DNA of 64,000 bases. Source: Paracoccus sp. S-4012 (lineage in GTDB: Bacteria > Pseudomonadota > Alphaproteobacteria > Rhodobacterales > Rhodobacteraceae). How positions within the stretch are numbered: position 1 is the stretch's first letter; each line of letters begins with the position of its first letter. The notes below the pieces were generated by a model. The model did no database searches. It was not told the DNA's origin and saw only the letters and a program-made list of their open reading frames with translations. Positions 1-8,780 of the stretch are shown here, in pieces. The DNA lies in the NCBI RefSeq assembly GCF_009674885.1, contig NZ_WKKA01000002.1, positions 186,001 to 250,000 of the forward strand, given 5' to 3'. The position numbers and the translations under genes are program-made.

Positions 1-1250
1 GCCGGGCCGGTGGATTTCGCGGGGTTGTCCGACAGCTTCACCGTGGGCCGCCCGTTCGCCTCGACCGCCTTGCAGACGAGGCTGAAGGGGGCGAGGGCAT
101 CGCCGGGGACCAGCCCGCGGAAGTCGTTGGTCAGCAGCGTGCCCCAGCCGAAGCTGACCTTGACCCGGCCGTGATAGAGGCCGTGCAGCCGCTCGATCTC
201 GGCCACGTCGAGCCCGTCCGAGAAGATCACCAGCTTCTCGCGCGGGTCCTCGCCGCGCTCCTCCCACCAGCGGATCGCGTAGTCGGTGATCGCCACCGGA
301 TCGCCCGAGTCGATGCGGATGCCGGTCCAGCCGGCCAGCCAGTCGGGCGCGCGGGTGAGGAAGCCCGGCGTACCGTAGGTGTCGGGCAGCATGATGCGCA
401 GGTTGCCGTCATGCTCCTCGTGCCAGTCGGCCAGCACCTTGTAGGGCGCGCGCGCCAGTTCGGCGTCGTCCTCGGCCAGGGCCGCATAGACCATCGGCAG
501 TTCGTGGGCATTGGTGCCGATCGCCTCGATGTCGCGGCGCATGGCGATGAGGCAGTTCGAGGTGCCGGTGAAGGCGCCGCCGAGGCCCGCATCGCCCAGC
601 CCCTCCTGCATCGCCTGCACGCACCAGTCCTGCCACAGGAAGCTGTGCCGCCGCCGGGTGCCGAAATCGGCGATCTTCAGCCCGTCGAGCCGCCGCAGTC
701 GCTCGACCTTCTCCCAGAGCCGGGTCATGGCGCGGGCGTAGAGGACCTGGAGCTCGAATCGGCCCATATGCTTCAGCACCGCGCGCGAGCGCAGTTCCAT
801 CAGCACCGCAAGCGCCGGAATCTCCCACAGCATGACCTCCGGCCAGCGACCCTCGAAGCGCAGCTCGTACTGCCCGTCGCGCTTTTCGAGCTGGTAGGCC
901 GGGAGTTGCAGGCCCTCGAGGAAGGCCATGAACTCAGGGGTGAACATCTGCCGTTTGCCGTAGAAGGTATTCCCGCGCAGCCAAGTGGACTCGCCCCGCG
1001 TCAGGCGCAGGCTGCGGACATGGTCGAGTTGCTCGCGAAGCTCCCCCTCGTCGATCAGCTCGGCCAGCCGCACCGATTCGCTGCGGTTGATGAGGCTGAA
1101 GGTGACGGTCACGTCCGGGCGGTTGCGGAACACCGACTGGCACATCAGCAGCTTGTAGAAGTCGTTGTCGATCAGGCTGCGGACGATCGGGTCGATCTTC
1201 CAGTTGTGGTTGTAGACCCGCGTGGCGATATCGACGGTCGGCGTGATCAT
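1..1250 (-). CDS. pncB: Nicotinate phosphoribosyltransferase, C-terminus off the window edge
   Basis: Joins nicotinate to PRPP to give nicotinate mononucleotide, the committed step of the Preiss-Handler NAD salvage route, in the cytosol. Reading leftwards from the ATG at 1250, the protein opens with [14 protein letters not shown] and soon shows [11 protein letters not shown], the characteristic N-terminal stretch of PncB. Later stretches such as [12 protein letters not shown], the segment FGTRRRHSF and the late [13 protein letters not shown] and [13 protein letters not shown] also fit. About 416 residues are visible and the family is 400-440 long, so only the last residues are missing. The start codon overlaps the pncA stop (ATGA), so the two are probably co-translated. 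Identification is by motif recognition and is strong. Confidence 0.95.
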   Translation of the reverse strand, partial: MITPTVDIATRVYNHNWKIDPIVRSLIDNDFYKLLMCQSVFRNRPDVTVTFSLINRSESVRLAELIDEGELREQLDHVRSLRLTRGESTWLRGNTFYGKRQMFTPEFMAFLEGLQLPAYQLEKRDGQYELRFEGRWPEVMLWEIPALAVLMELRSRAVLKHMGRFELQVLYARAMTRLWEKVERLRRLDGLKIADFGTRRRHSFLWQDWCVQAMQEGLGDAGLGGAFTGTSNCLIAMRRDIEAIGTNAHELPMVYAALAEDDAELARAPYKVLADWHEEHDGNLRIMLPDTYGTPGFLTRAPDWLAGWTGIRIDSGDPVAITDYAIRWWEERGEDPREKLVIFSDGLDVAEIERLHGLYHGRVKVSFGWGTLLTNDFRGLVPGDALAPFSLVCKAVEANGRPTVKLSDNPAKSTGP

Positions 1251-1849
1251 GTCAGCCGCACCCCCGCCGCCCGCATCTCGGCCCGCGCCCGCTCGCGCGA
1301 GCCGTCGAGGTCGATGGCGCGGGTCTCGGCCTCGATCACCTCGGCCTCGAAGCCGAGGCGGGCGGCGTCGATGGCGCTCCAGGCCACGCAGAAATCATGC
1401 GCGAGGCCGACGAACTGCAGCCGGGTGATGCCGCGCTCGCGCAGGTAGCCGGCGAGGCCGGTGGGCGTCACCTTGTCGTTCTCGAAGAAGGCCGAGTAGC
1501 TGTCGATCGCGGCGCGAAAGCCCTTTCGGATCACCAGATCGGCCCGGTTCACGTGGAGGCCGGGGTGGAACGCCGCCCCGTGCGACCCGATCACGCAATG
1601 CGCGGGCCAGAGGACCTGCGGGCCGTAATCCATCGCCACGACCGAAAAGGGGGTCGCGGCCTCGGCATGGTTGTCCGCGAAGCTCGCATGGTCGGCCGGG
1701 TGCCAGTCCTGCGTCAGCACGACCGCGTCGGCGGTGGCCATGCGGGCGTTGATCGCCCCCACGATCTCGTCCCCGCCGGCGACGGCGAGGGCACCGCCCG
1801 GACAGAAGTCGTTCTGCACGTCGGTCACGATCAGCGCGGTGGCAGCCAT
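1247..1849 (-). CDS. pncA: Nicotinamidase (isochorismatase-like hydrolase)
   Basis: Deamidates nicotinamide to nicotinate, feeding PncB in NAD salvage. The 200-residue product carries the expected catalytic triad in place: Asp10 (in VTDVQNDF), Lys109 (IRKGF) and Cys154 (HDFCVAW). The metal-binding set Asp48, His50 and His54 sits in QDWHPADH. Length is normal for the family. It is the first gene of a two-gene leftward operon with pncB, whose ATG overlaps this stop codon by four bases. It is divergent from the mbfA-type gene, with a 122-base gap between them. No sign of damage. Confidence 0.95.
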   Translation of the reverse strand: MAATALIVTDVQNDFCPGGALAVAGGDEIVGAINARMATADAVVLTQDWHPADHASFADNHAEAATPFSVVAMDYGPQVLWPAHCVIGSHGAAFHPGLHVNRADLVIRKGFRAAIDSYSAFFENDKVTPTGLAGYLRERGITRLQFVGLAHDFCVAWSAIDAARLGFEAEVIEAETRAIDLDGSRERARAEMRAAGVRLT

Positions 1850-1912
1850 GTGAGCTTCCCCTTTCCGACCCGGACAGTCGCGCCATCCGGCCCCGCCCGC
1901 AACCCCGCTGCG

Positions 1913-1940
1913 CGCAAGCGCCGCAAGACGCCCGCTTGCG
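1913..1940. promoter_or_regulatory. Inverted repeat between pncA and mbfA
   Basis: Arms CGCAAGCG at 1913-1920 and CGCTTGCG at 1933-1940 are perfect complements separated by 12 bases. They lie in the divergent promoter gap, 32 bases before the mbfA start. It could be an operator for either gene or a leader hairpin. I see no Irr-type (ICE) iron-control motif here, although mbfA homologues in rhizobia are known to be Irr-controlled. Confidence 0.3.
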
Positions 1941-1971
1941 GCATCGCAGGGCGCTGCCTAACGTCGCGCGC

Positions 1972-2946
1972 ATGCGAATGTTCTCCAGCCGCCGCCATTT
2001 CGACGACCTCAGCGAGCGCGAGATCCTCGCCCTTGCGATCTCGTCCGAGGAGGATGACGCCCGCATCTACCGCACCTTCGCCGACCAGCTTGCCGCCGAT
2101 TTCCCGGCCACGGCGGCGATCTTCGACGGCATGGCGAAGGAGGAGGACCGGCATCGCGAGCAGCTGATCGACGCCCATCAGCGCCGCTTCGGCGACACCA
2201 TCCCGCTGATCCGGCGCGAGCATGTCGCGGGCTACTATGGCCGGTCGCCGATCTGGCTGACGCAGAACCTGTCAATCGACCGCATCCGCGCCGAGGCCGA
2301 GGCGATGGAGCGGCAGGCGGCGAATTTCTACACCCGCGCGGCGCAACGCTCGACCGATGCCGAGACGCGCAAGTTGCTGGGGCGGCTCGCGGCGGAGGAG
2401 AGCGGGCATGTGGTCCATGCCGGGACGCTGGCCGAGGTCCACCTGACCGAGGACGCGGCGGCGGCCGAGGGCAAGGCGCAACATCGCCAGTTCGTGCTGA
2501 CCTGGGTGCAGCCGGGCCTCGCCGGGCTGATGGACGGCTCGGTCTCGACGCTGGCGCCGATCTTCGCCACCGCCTTCGCCACGCAGGACACGCACACGAC
2601 CTTCCTCGTCGGCCTCGCAGCCTCGATCGGCGCGGGCATCTCGATGGGCTTCACGGAAGCCGCCTCGGACGACGGCGTGGTCTCGGGCCGTGGCTCGCCG
2701 CTCAAGCGCGGCGTCGCCTCCGGCGTGATGACGGCGATCGGCGGCCTCGGCCACGCGCTGCCCTATCTCATCACCGACTTCTGGACCGCCACGACCATTG
2801 CCATCGTTGTCGTATTCATCGAGCTCTGGGCCATCGCCTGGATCCAGAACCGCTGGATGGAGACGCCCTTCTGGCGCGCAACGCTGCAGGTGGTGGTGGG
2901 GGGCGCGCTCGTGTTCGCGGCAGGGGTGCTGATCGGCGCGGGGTAG
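1972..2946 (+). CDS. mbfA: Rubrerythrin-VIT1 fusion iron exporter (MbfA type)
   Basis: A 324-residue fusion of a ferritin-like di-iron domain (about residues 15-160) and a membrane domain of the VIT1/CCC1 family (about 175-324). Putative iron ligands are visible in the soluble part: EEDDARIY near 26-33, EEDRH at 57-61 and EESGH at 142-146. The C-terminal half has several hydrophobic helices beginning near PGLAGLMDGSVSTLAPIF, the signature of VIT-type transporters. Characterised relatives in Agrobacterium and Bradyrhizobium export iron and protect against iron and peroxide stress. I chose the ATG at 1972 because homology-like sequence begins there; an in-frame ATG at 1936 would add 12 arginine-rich residues. 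Confidence 0.88.
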   Translation: MRMFSSRRHFDDLSEREILALAISSEEDDARIYRTFADQLAADFPATAAIFDGMAKEEDRHREQLIDAHQRRFGDTIPLIRREHVAGYYGRSPIWLTQNLSIDRIRAEAEAMERQAANFYTRAAQRSTDAETRKLLGRLAAEESGHVVHAGTLAEVHLTEDAAAAEGKAQHRQFVLTWVQPGLAGLMDGSVSTLAPIFATAFATQDTHTTFLVGLAASIGAGISMGFTEAASDDGVVSGRGSPLKRGVASGVMTAIGGLGHALPYLITDFWTATTIAIVVVFIELWAIAWIQNRWMETPFWRATLQVVVGGALVFAAGVLIGAG

Positions 2947-3012
2947 GGTGCGCGCTCTGCGCGCACCATCCGCTGCGCCCGGACGCCGGTGCGTGGAAAC
3001 CACGCACCCTAC
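2943..3012. repeat. Bipartite palindromic repeat, copy 1 (two hairpins)
   Basis: Two perfect 9-bp hairpins with 3-base loops lie just after mbfA. The first is at 2947-2967 (arm GGTGCGCGC, loop TCT) and the second at 2988-3008 (arm GGTGCGTGG, loop AAA). The outer edges are themselves complementary: GTAGGGTGCG at 2943-2952 and CGCACCCTAC at 3003-3012. The second hairpin recurs almost unchanged near 42.9 kb and 56.2 kb. It starts at the mbfA stop, so it may also end transcription, but neither hairpin is followed by a T tract. Confidence 0.85.
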
Positions 3013-3090
3013 GCCGCTGCTCCAAGCTTGCGCCCACCCCCCGCGCCGCCTATGCCCCGGCCGCCGCAGCCGCCCCGCGAAGCCGCCAGA

Positions 3091-4017
3091 ATGCTCGCGA
3101 TCTTCCTCCAGACCCTGCCCTTCTTCGCGCTGCTCGGCACCGGCTGGCTCGCCGGCCGCAGCGGCGCCTTTCCGGCCGAGGCGACCGCCTGGCTCACCAG
3201 CTTCGTCTTCTGGTTCGCGCTGCCGGCGATGCTGCTGCAATTCTCGATCGGGCTCGACCTCGGGGACCTCTGGGACCCGGGTTTCGCCGCCGCCTATCTG
3301 ACCGGCAGCCTCGCCGTCTGGCTGATCGGTCTCGCCGTCGCCCGCGCGCGGGGCCTGCCGCTGGCCGAGGCGGCCATGGAGGCGCAGTGCTGCATGACCG
3401 GCAACACCGGCTTTCTGGGCGTGCCGATGCTGGTCCTGCTGCTCGGGCCGCAGGCGGTTGGGCCGGTGCTGCTGGTCCTGACGATCGACATGGTGGTGTT
3501 CTCGACCCTCATTACGCTGGTGGTGACGGCGGCGCGGCAGGGGCGGGTGGGCCTCGCCACGCTCAGGCCGATGGCGCGCGGCATCGCGGCGAATCCGATG
3601 ATCGTCTCGATCCTCGCGGGCCTCGCCATCAGCGCCCTGCGCCTGCCGGTGCCGCGGCCCTTGGACGAGTTCCTCGCGCTGCTCGGCTCAGCCGCCACGC
3701 CCGGCGCGCTCTTCGCCATCGGCGCCAGCCTCGCCGGCCGCGCGGCACAGCGACTCGGCCCCGCCCTGTGGCTCGCGACGGCGAAACTTGCGCTGCATCC
3801 GGCGGCGGTCGGGATTGCGGCGCTCGCGGTCTTCGACGTGGCGCCCTTCCCGGCGGGCGTGATGGTGGCTGCCGCCGCGCTGCCGGTGGCGGGCAACGTC
3901 TACATGCTGGCGCAGTATTTTGGCGTGGCGCAGCAGCGCGTTTCGACCGCGATCCTGCTCTCGACCGCAGGAAGCATCGTGACGGTACCGGTCGTGATCC
4001 TGCTGTTCGGCAGCTGA
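3091..4017 (+). CDS. AEC (auxin efflux carrier) family transporter
   Basis: An inner-membrane carrier of about 308 residues with roughly ten hydrophobic helices. The pattern is typical of the AEC family: an opening helix LAIFLQTLPFFALLGTGWLAG, the early GSLAVWLIGLAVARARGL segment, and CMTGNTGFLGVPML, the conserved crossover-like loop of this fold. Bacterial members move small carboxylates such as malate or malonate; the substrate cannot be read from sequence. The ATG at 3091 is chosen because upstream in-frame sequence is proline-rich and unlike any signal. The gene lies between the repeat element and the crotonase gene and shows no obvious functional link with either. Confidence 0.85.
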   Translation: MLAIFLQTLPFFALLGTGWLAGRSGAFPAEATAWLTSFVFWFALPAMLLQFSIGLDLGDLWDPGFAAAYLTGSLAVWLIGLAVARARGLPLAEAAMEAQCCMTGNTGFLGVPMLVLLLGPQAVGPVLLVLTIDMVVFSTLITLVVTAARQGRVGLATLRPMARGIAANPMIVSILAGLAISALRLPVPRPLDEFLALLGSAATPGALFAIGASLAGRAAQRLGPALWLATAKLALHPAAVGIAALAVFDVAPFPAGVMVAAAALPVAGNVYMLAQYFGVAQQRVSTAILLSTAGSIVTVPVVILLFGS

Positions 4018-4083
4018 CGCATCCCGGTTGGCCCGGCCCGCAGCAGCGGATATGGCAGCCGGGCACTGGACGGAGGACGGAAC

Positions 4084-4881
4084 ATGCGCGGCATCGACGA
4101 TCTGGACCTGAAGAACCTGACCCTCGAGGTGGACGATGCGGGCATCGCCACCGTGTCGCTGAACCGCCCGGCCAAGCGAAACGCCCTCGACTCCGTCACC
4201 GTCGAGGAACTGGTCGACGTCTTCTCGACCCTGCCCCGCGCCGGCGTCCGCGCCGCGATCCTGCGCGCCGAGGGGCCGCATTTCTGCGCCGGGCTCGATC
4301 TCGTCGAGCATTACGAGGCCGACCGCAGCCCGGCCGATTTCATGCATCTCTGCCACCGCTGGCACGAGGCCTTCAACAAGATGGAATATGGCGGCGTCCC
4401 GGTCATCGCGGCGCTGAAGGGCGCCGTGGTCGGGGGCGGGCTGGAACTGGCTTCGGCCGCGCATGTCCGGGTGATGGACGCGGAGACCTATTTCGGCCTG
4501 CCCGAGGGCCAGCGCGGCCTCTTCACCGGCGGCGGGGCGACGATCCGGGTGGCCGGCCTGATCGGCAAGGCGCGGATGATCGACATGATGCTGACCGGCC
4601 GCCTCTATCGCGGGCAGGAGGCCGTCGAAGTCGGGCTGGCGCAGTATCTGGTCGAGGACAGCGAGGCCACCGCGCGCGAACTGGCCGAGCGGGCGGCGGC
4701 GAACCTGCCGCTGACGAATTTCGCCATTTGCTCGGGGATCTCGCATTTCCAGAACATGTCCGCGCTCGACGCCGCCTATGCCGAGGCGGTGCTGGCCGGG
4801 ATCGTGAACACCCAGCCCGCCGCGCGCGAGCGGCTGGACGCCTTCGCCAAGGGAACCGGCCCGCGGATCAAGCCCGAATAG
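4084..4881 (+). CDS. Crotonase-family enoyl-CoA hydratase/isomerase
   Basis: A 265-residue soluble enzyme of the crotonase superfamily, acting on acyl-CoA thioesters. The oxyanion-hole segments are recognisable: [11 protein letters not shown] followed by [10 protein letters not shown], then [17 protein letters not shown] glutamate in GLPEGQRG sits where catalytic Glu is found in hydratases, and only one of the two hydratase glutamates is obvious. Hydration, isomerisation or another crotonase reaction is therefore possible. A good ribosome-binding site (GGAGG) precedes the ATG. It appears to be transcribed alone. Confidence 0.85.
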   Translation: MRGIDDLDLKNLTLEVDDAGIATVSLNRPAKRNALDSVTVEELVDVFSTLPRAGVRAAILRAEGPHFCAGLDLVEHYEADRSPADFMHLCHRWHEAFNKMEYGGVPVIAALKGAVVGGGLELASAAHVRVMDAETYFGLPEGQRGLFTGGGATIRVAGLIGKARMIDMMLTGRLYRGQEAVEVGLAQYLVEDSEATARELAERAAANLPLTNFAICSGISHFQNMSALDAAYAEAVLAGIVNTQPAARERLDAFAKGTGPRIKPE

Positions 4882-4993
4882 GCGATCTGCGTCGAAGTTG
4901 AGACAACCCCTTGCCGTGGGGGCGATTTCCCTGCTCTACTCACGCGGTCGTGTTCGCTTGGAATGCGGCGCAACCCCTTCGTCGGAGGACGGA

Positions 4994-5452
4994 ATGCTCG
5001 TACGGTCGGCTCTGGCACTGGCACTCATGGTCGTGCCCGCCTTCTCCCAGGACCTCGTGGACGGTTCGGACCCGGAGGCGATCCTCGCCATTGCCAAGGG
5101 CTATGGCTCGGCCGATTTGCAGACCGACGACGCGGGCGATCCGCAGATCATCGGCCGCATGGATGGCCAGCAATATGCAGTGTCGTTCTATGGCTGCGAG
5201 GGCGGCAAGGACTGCACCAATCTGCAGTTCGCGGCAGTCTGGGTCGTGGATGGCGCCGTCACCGCCGAGGCGGTCGACGCGTGGAACGAGGCCAAGCGCT
5301 TCGGCAAGGCCTATCTCGATGAGGACGGCGATCCTTGGCTCGAGATGGACGTGAACCTCGCCTTCGGCGTTACGCGGCAGAACCTGGACGATACCTTCGA
5401 CTGGTGGAAGGTGGTGGTGGACGGCTTCATTGACGAGGTCGTGGCGCAGTAG
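4994..5452 (+). CDS. Exported YbjN-domain protein
   Basis: A 152-residue protein with a clear signal peptide (hydrophobic stretch from residue 4, cleavage likely after AFS) and a YbjN-like fold afterwards. The C-terminal segment RFGKAYLDEDGDPWLEMDV, then TFDWWKVVVDGFID, fits the family. YbjN proteins are widespread and of uncertain function; the exported form found in Rhodobacterales has not been given a reaction. The ATG at 4994 follows a GGAGGA box and gives the signal peptide directly; the longer in-frame version would bury it. A strong hairpin after the stop separates it from the convergent DUF2794 gene. Confidence 0.75.
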   Translation: MLVRSALALALMVVPAFSQDLVDGSDPEAILAIAKGYGSADLQTDDAGDPQIIGRMDGQQYAVSFYGCEGGKDCTNLQFAAVWVVDGAVTAEAVDAWNEAKRFGKAYLDEDGDPWLEMDVNLAFGVTRQNLDDTFDWWKVVVDGFIDEVVAQ

Positions 5453-5480
5453 CGGCACCTTTCGGGGGCTGAGGCTACCT

Positions 5481-5509
5481 GCACGAGGGCTCCACCCTCG
5501 TCCTCGTGC
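5481..5509. terminator. Hairpin between convergent genes
   Basis: Arms ACGAGGG (5483-5489) and CCCTCGT (5495-5501) form a 7-bp stem with a 5-base loop. An alternative, mutually exclusive pair GCACGAGG (5481-5488) with CCTCGTGC (5502-5509) also exists. It lies between the stops of the YbjN gene and the DUF2794 gene and probably serves both. No T tract follows on either strand. Confidence 0.55.
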
Positions 5510-5518
5510 CCGGCAGCG

Positions 5519-5854
5519 TCAGTCCACGCTGCGGATCAGCCGCTTCTCCAGCACGCGCACGACCGTGGCGAGGTCGTGGCCGCGGCGCAGGATGCGGCCG
5601 TCCATCGCGATGACCGAATACTGGCCCTGCGCGGACCGCAGGCGCGGGCGCTTCTCGATGCGGTAGAGCGGCGTCTCGGCGGCGCGGCGGAAGATCGAGA
5701 ACACGGCCACCTCTGAGAGGAACGACATGGCGTAGTCGCGCCACTCGCCCGCAGCGACCATGCGCCCGTAGAGCGACAGGATCACGCCCAGCTCGGCACG
5801 GTCGAAAGCCACGACATCGGGCGCGGGGCGCAGCGGCGGAGGGGTGGTCAGCAT
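5519..5854 (-). CDS. DUF2794 family protein
   Basis: A 111-residue soluble protein recognised as DUF2794, a small family found almost only in Alphaproteobacteria. Typical stretches are FDRAELGVILSLYGRMVAAGEWRDYAM, followed by SEVAVFSIFRRAAETPLYRIEK and the closing DLATVVRVLEKR. It has no membrane segment or signal peptide and no known reaction. The ATG at 5854 gives the family's normal length; the open frame continues upstream but that part overlaps the divergent LysR gene. The promoters of the two genes share a 94-base gap. Confidence 0.8.
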   Translation of the reverse strand: MLTTPPPLRPAPDVVAFDRAELGVILSLYGRMVAAGEWRDYAMSFLSEVAVFSIFRRAAETPLYRIEKRPRLRSAQGQYSVIAMDGRILRRGHDLATVVRVLEKRLIRSVD

Positions 5855-5948
5855 GGCCCCGTCAGCCTGCCAGCCCGGCGCGCCGCGGGCAACGGACATT
5901 TCGGTGAGGCCGGTTGCGCTTGCGCGGCCCCCCGATGATCCTGCGCCC

Positions 5949-6827
5949 ATGTTCGGCTTCCGCGACATCGACATCATCCGCGGCGTGGTCCGCGCCGGCG
6001 GCTTCCGCGCCGCCGCTGACGAGCTTGGCCTCGCGCAATCCGCGATCTCGCGCCGCATCCGCGAGTTGGAGCGGCGGCTCGGCCAGACGCTCTTCGCGCG
6101 TGAGGGGCGCGGTGTTCGGCTGACCGCCGCGGGGCGGCTGTTCCTCGACGAGGCCGAGCGGCTGCTGGTGCAGCGCGATCGGATCGCGGCGCAGATGACC
6201 GGCGCCGCCGGCCTGGCGGGCACCGTCCGGCTGGGGGTAGCCGAGACGATCATCCACACCACCCTGCCCGCGATGCTGACCCGGCTGCATGCCGACTGGC
6301 CGCAGCTTCGCTTCGAGATGACCGTGGACATCTCGCGCCAGCTGGCCGAGGCGCTCAGGGCAGACCATCTCGACGTTGCGATCCTGATGCGCGACAGCCT
6401 GCCCCTGGGCGCGCTCGCCCATCCGCTGCCGCCGGTGCCGCTGCGCTGGTATGCGGCGCCCGCGCTGATCGCGCCCGGCGCGGAGGTCGACGCGGCGCGG
6501 CTCGCGGCGCTGCCGATCGTGACCTTCTCGCGCGGGACGCGCCCCTTCCAGGACGTGTCCGAGCGGCTGATCTCGCGCTCCGGGCCGATCCCGGTGATCC
6601 ACTGCTCGGCCTCGCTGTCGATGACCTATCACCTGACGACGCAGGGCTTCGGCGTCGGCACCATCCCGACACCGCTGGCGCAGGTACTCGACCCCGAGGG
6701 CGCGGCGATCCACCCGCTCGACGTGGCGCCCGAGCTGGCGCTGCCGGATCTGGAGTTCGTGGTCGCCTACATGCCGGCGCGCAACCGCAGGATCGGGCAG
6801 CTCGTCGCCCGCGCGGCGCAGGACTGA
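5949..6827 (+). CDS. LysR-family transcriptional regulator
   Basis: A 292-residue LysR-type regulator. The N-terminal winged helix-turn-helix covers about residues 1-60 (FRAAADELGLAQSAISRRIRELERRLGQTLF), and a type-2 periplasmic-binding-like effector domain follows from about residue 85 (GTVRLGVAETIIHTTLPAML). It stands directly upstream of, and in the same direction as, the DUF1445-TRAP-Pxp operon. A dyad matching the LysR box lies in the 72-base gap between them, so it is very likely that operon's regulator. The ATG at 5949 sets the helix-turn-helix at its normal distance from the N-terminus. Confidence 0.92.
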   Translation: MFGFRDIDIIRGVVRAGGFRAAADELGLAQSAISRRIRELERRLGQTLFAREGRGVRLTAAGRLFLDEAERLLVQRDRIAAQMTGAAGLAGTVRLGVAETIIHTTLPAMLTRLHADWPQLRFEMTVDISRQLAEALRADHLDVAILMRDSLPLGALAHPLPPVPLRWYAAPALIAPGAEVDAARLAALPIVTFSRGTRPFQDVSERLISRSGPIPVIHCSASLSMTYHLTTQGFGVGTIPTPLAQVLDPEGAAIHPLDVAPELALPDLEFVVAYMPARNRRIGQLVARAAQD

Positions 6828-6864
6828 TCGCGCCTGGGCATCAATTTTGCTGGCGACCGATATA

Positions 6865-6879
6865 TTGACCCGGCGTCAA
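6865..6879. promoter_or_regulatory. LysR box in front of the catabolic operon
   Basis: TTGAC at 6865-6869 and GTCAA at 6875-6879 form a perfect dyad with a 5-base centre, containing the classic T-N11-A arrangement. It lies 21 bases before the DUF1445 gene's ATG and just after the LysR gene. The left arm could also be part of a -35 element. The assignment is from motif and position only. Confidence 0.6.
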
Positions 6880-6899
6880 GGCGGTGGGACGATCTCGCC

Positions 6900-7685
6900 A
6901 TGACGACAGCCACGGCCCTGGCCCCCGATTCCCCCGCCGCGCTGCGCCTCGCGATCCGCGAGGGTCGCCACCGCGGCCCGACCTCCGGCTTCTGCGACAA
7001 CGCCCTGCAGGGCAATCTCGCGATCCTGCCCGCGGAATACGCCGACGACTTCGCCCGCTTCTGCGCGCTCAACCCGCAGCCGCTGCCGGTGCTGGCGCAA
7101 GGGTCGCCGGGCGATCCGTCGCTGCCCACGCTCGGCGCGGAGATCGACATCCGCCGCGACGTGCCAGCCTATGCGGTGCTGCGCGACGGCGATGTGGTGG
7201 CGACGGTGCCCGACCTGATGGAGGTCTGGCGCGACGATCTCGTGACCTTCGTCCTCGGCTGCTCGTTCTCGTTCGAATCGGCACTGGCCGAGGCGGGCAT
7301 CCCGATCCGCCACCAGCATGCGGGCCGCAACGTCGCCATGTATCGCACCAATATCGAGACACGGCCCGCCGGCCCCTTCGGCGGCCCGCTGGTCGTCAGC
7401 CTGCGCGGCATCCCGGCCGACCGGGTGGCCGACGCGCATGCCATCTGCGCCCGCTTCCCGCTCGCCCACGGCGCCCCGGTCCATGCCGGCGACCCGGCGG
7501 CGATCGGCATCGCCGACCTCTCCCGGCCCGACTGGGGCGATCCGCCGATCCTCGAGCCGGGCGACGTGCCGGTCTTCTGGGCCTGCGGCGTCACCGGCCA
7601 GCAGGCGCTGCGCCATGCGCGGCTGCCCTTCGCCATCACCCACAGCCCCGGACACATGCTGGTGACGGACCTTCCGGCCGCCTGA
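6900..7685 (+). CDS. DUF1445 (YcsI-type) putative hydro-lyase
   Basis: A 261-residue soluble protein of the DUF1445 family. Recognisable stretches are HRGPTSGFCDNALQGNLAILP at the N-terminus, then VTFVLGCSFSFE, and the C-terminal VFWACGVTGQQAL with ITHSPGHMLVTDL. The family is annotated as hydro-lyase and occurs as the N-terminal half of the animal mitochondrial D-glutamate cyclase protein. In Bacillus subtilis the homologue YcsI lies in the kip operon beside the 5-oxoprolinase subunits, the same association as here. A role in making or processing a lactam or its open form is therefore likely, but the substrate is unknown. It is the first gene of the operon. Confidence 0.85.
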   Translation: MTTATALAPDSPAALRLAIREGRHRGPTSGFCDNALQGNLAILPAEYADDFARFCALNPQPLPVLAQGSPGDPSLPTLGAEIDIRRDVPAYAVLRDGDVVATVPDLMEVWRDDLVTFVLGCSFSFESALAEAGIPIRHQHAGRNVAMYRTNIETRPAGPFGGPLVVSLRGIPADRVADAHAICARFPLAHGAPVHAGDPAAIGIADLSRPDWGDPPILEPGDVPVFWACGVTGQQALRHARLPFAITHSPGHMLVTDLPAA

Positions 7686-7739
7686 ACGCATTATAAGGCA
7701 GGCCATGCACCTGCCGCCCCCGGAACAGAGAGGAAGATC

Positions 7740-8780
7740 ATGACCCGCACGCTCACCGCGACGCTTCTGGCCACCGCCGCCCTCACCCTTCCCGCCGCCG
7801 CGCAGGAGAGCCTGAGCGTCGTCGGCTCATGGTCGAACCTGCCCCTCTACCAGAACTTCGAGACGCCGTTCTGGACCGAAGTCCTGCCCGAGGCGACGGG
7901 GGGCGCGTTCACCGCCAACCTGACCAGCTTCGACCAGATGGGCATCGCGGGCGCGGACGTCTACCGGTTGCTCGGCGACGGGGTCTTCGACATCGGCGCG
8001 ACCGTGGCCGACTACACGGTGGCCGACGCGCCGGAACTGGAGGGGCTCGACGTGCCGCTGCTGGCGACCACGGCCGAGGACGCGCGCCGCATGGTCAACG
8101 CCGCCCGGCCGATGGTGCAGGACATCATGGAGAACCGCTTCGACGCCCATGTGCTGGCGATCGCGCCCTATCCGCCGCAGATCGTCTTCTGCCGGGGCGA
8201 CATCGGCAGCCTCGCCGATCTTCAGGGCAAGAAGGTCCGCGGCTCGGGCCGGATGACGACCCTGTTCCTCGAGGCGCTCGGCGCCGAGGGGATCAACGTC
8301 GCCTTCTCCGAGGTGCCCGGCGCGCTCGAGCGCAGCGTGATCGACTGCGCGGTGACCGGCGCCGGCTCGGGCTACTCGGCCGGCTGGTGGGAGGTGTCGG
8401 ACAGCCTGCTGGCCATGCCGCTGGGCGGCTGGGACCCGGTGGTGACGGCGATCAACCTCGACCGCTGGAACGGCCTCAGCCCCGAGCAGCAGCAGACGCT
8501 GCAGACCGCCGTGACCGAGGGGCTGGAGAACCCCGCCTGGGAGGCCGCGCAGGGCGGGCTCGAGAGCGACATCGCCTGCCTGACCGGCAACGGCGAATGC
8601 GCGGCGGGGCCGGCCGCCTCGATGACCCTGGTCGAGCCGAGCGCCGAGGACACCGCGCGGGCGATGGAGATCCTGCAGACCGAGGTTCTGCCCGACTGGG
8701 CCAGCCGCGCCGGTGCCGAATGGGCCACCCGCTGGAACGAGACGGTCGGCGCCGAGATGGGCGTGACCGTGGCGCAATGA
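7740..8780 (+). CDS. TRAP transporter substrate-binding protein (DctP family)
   Basis: A 346-residue periplasmic binding protein with a signal peptide ending near PAAAQES. The DctP fold is indicated by ADLQGKKVRGSGRMTTLFLEALGAEG, where the first conserved Arg usually salt-bridges a carboxylate ligand, and by PGALERSVIDCAVTGAG. A good GAGAGGAAG ribosome site precedes it. The stop overlaps the ATG of the small permease gene (ATGA). Since the operon also encodes 5-oxoprolinase, the ligand may be 5-oxoproline or a related cyclic or acylated amino acid; this is inference. Confidence 0.92.
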   Translation: MTRTLTATLLATAALTLPAAAQESLSVVGSWSNLPLYQNFETPFWTEVLPEATGGAFTANLTSFDQMGIAGADVYRLLGDGVFDIGATVADYTVADAPELEGLDVPLLATTAEDARRMVNAARPMVQDIMENRFDAHVLAIAPYPPQIVFCRGDIGSLADLQGKKVRGSGRMTTLFLEALGAEGINVAFSEVPGALERSVIDCAVTGAGSGYSAGWWEVSDSLLAMPLGGWDPVVTAINLDRWNGLSPEQQQTLQTAVTEGLENPAWEAAQGGLESDIACLTGNGECAAGPAASMTLVEPSAEDTARAMEILQTEVLPDWASRAGAEWATRWNETVGAEMGVTVAQ

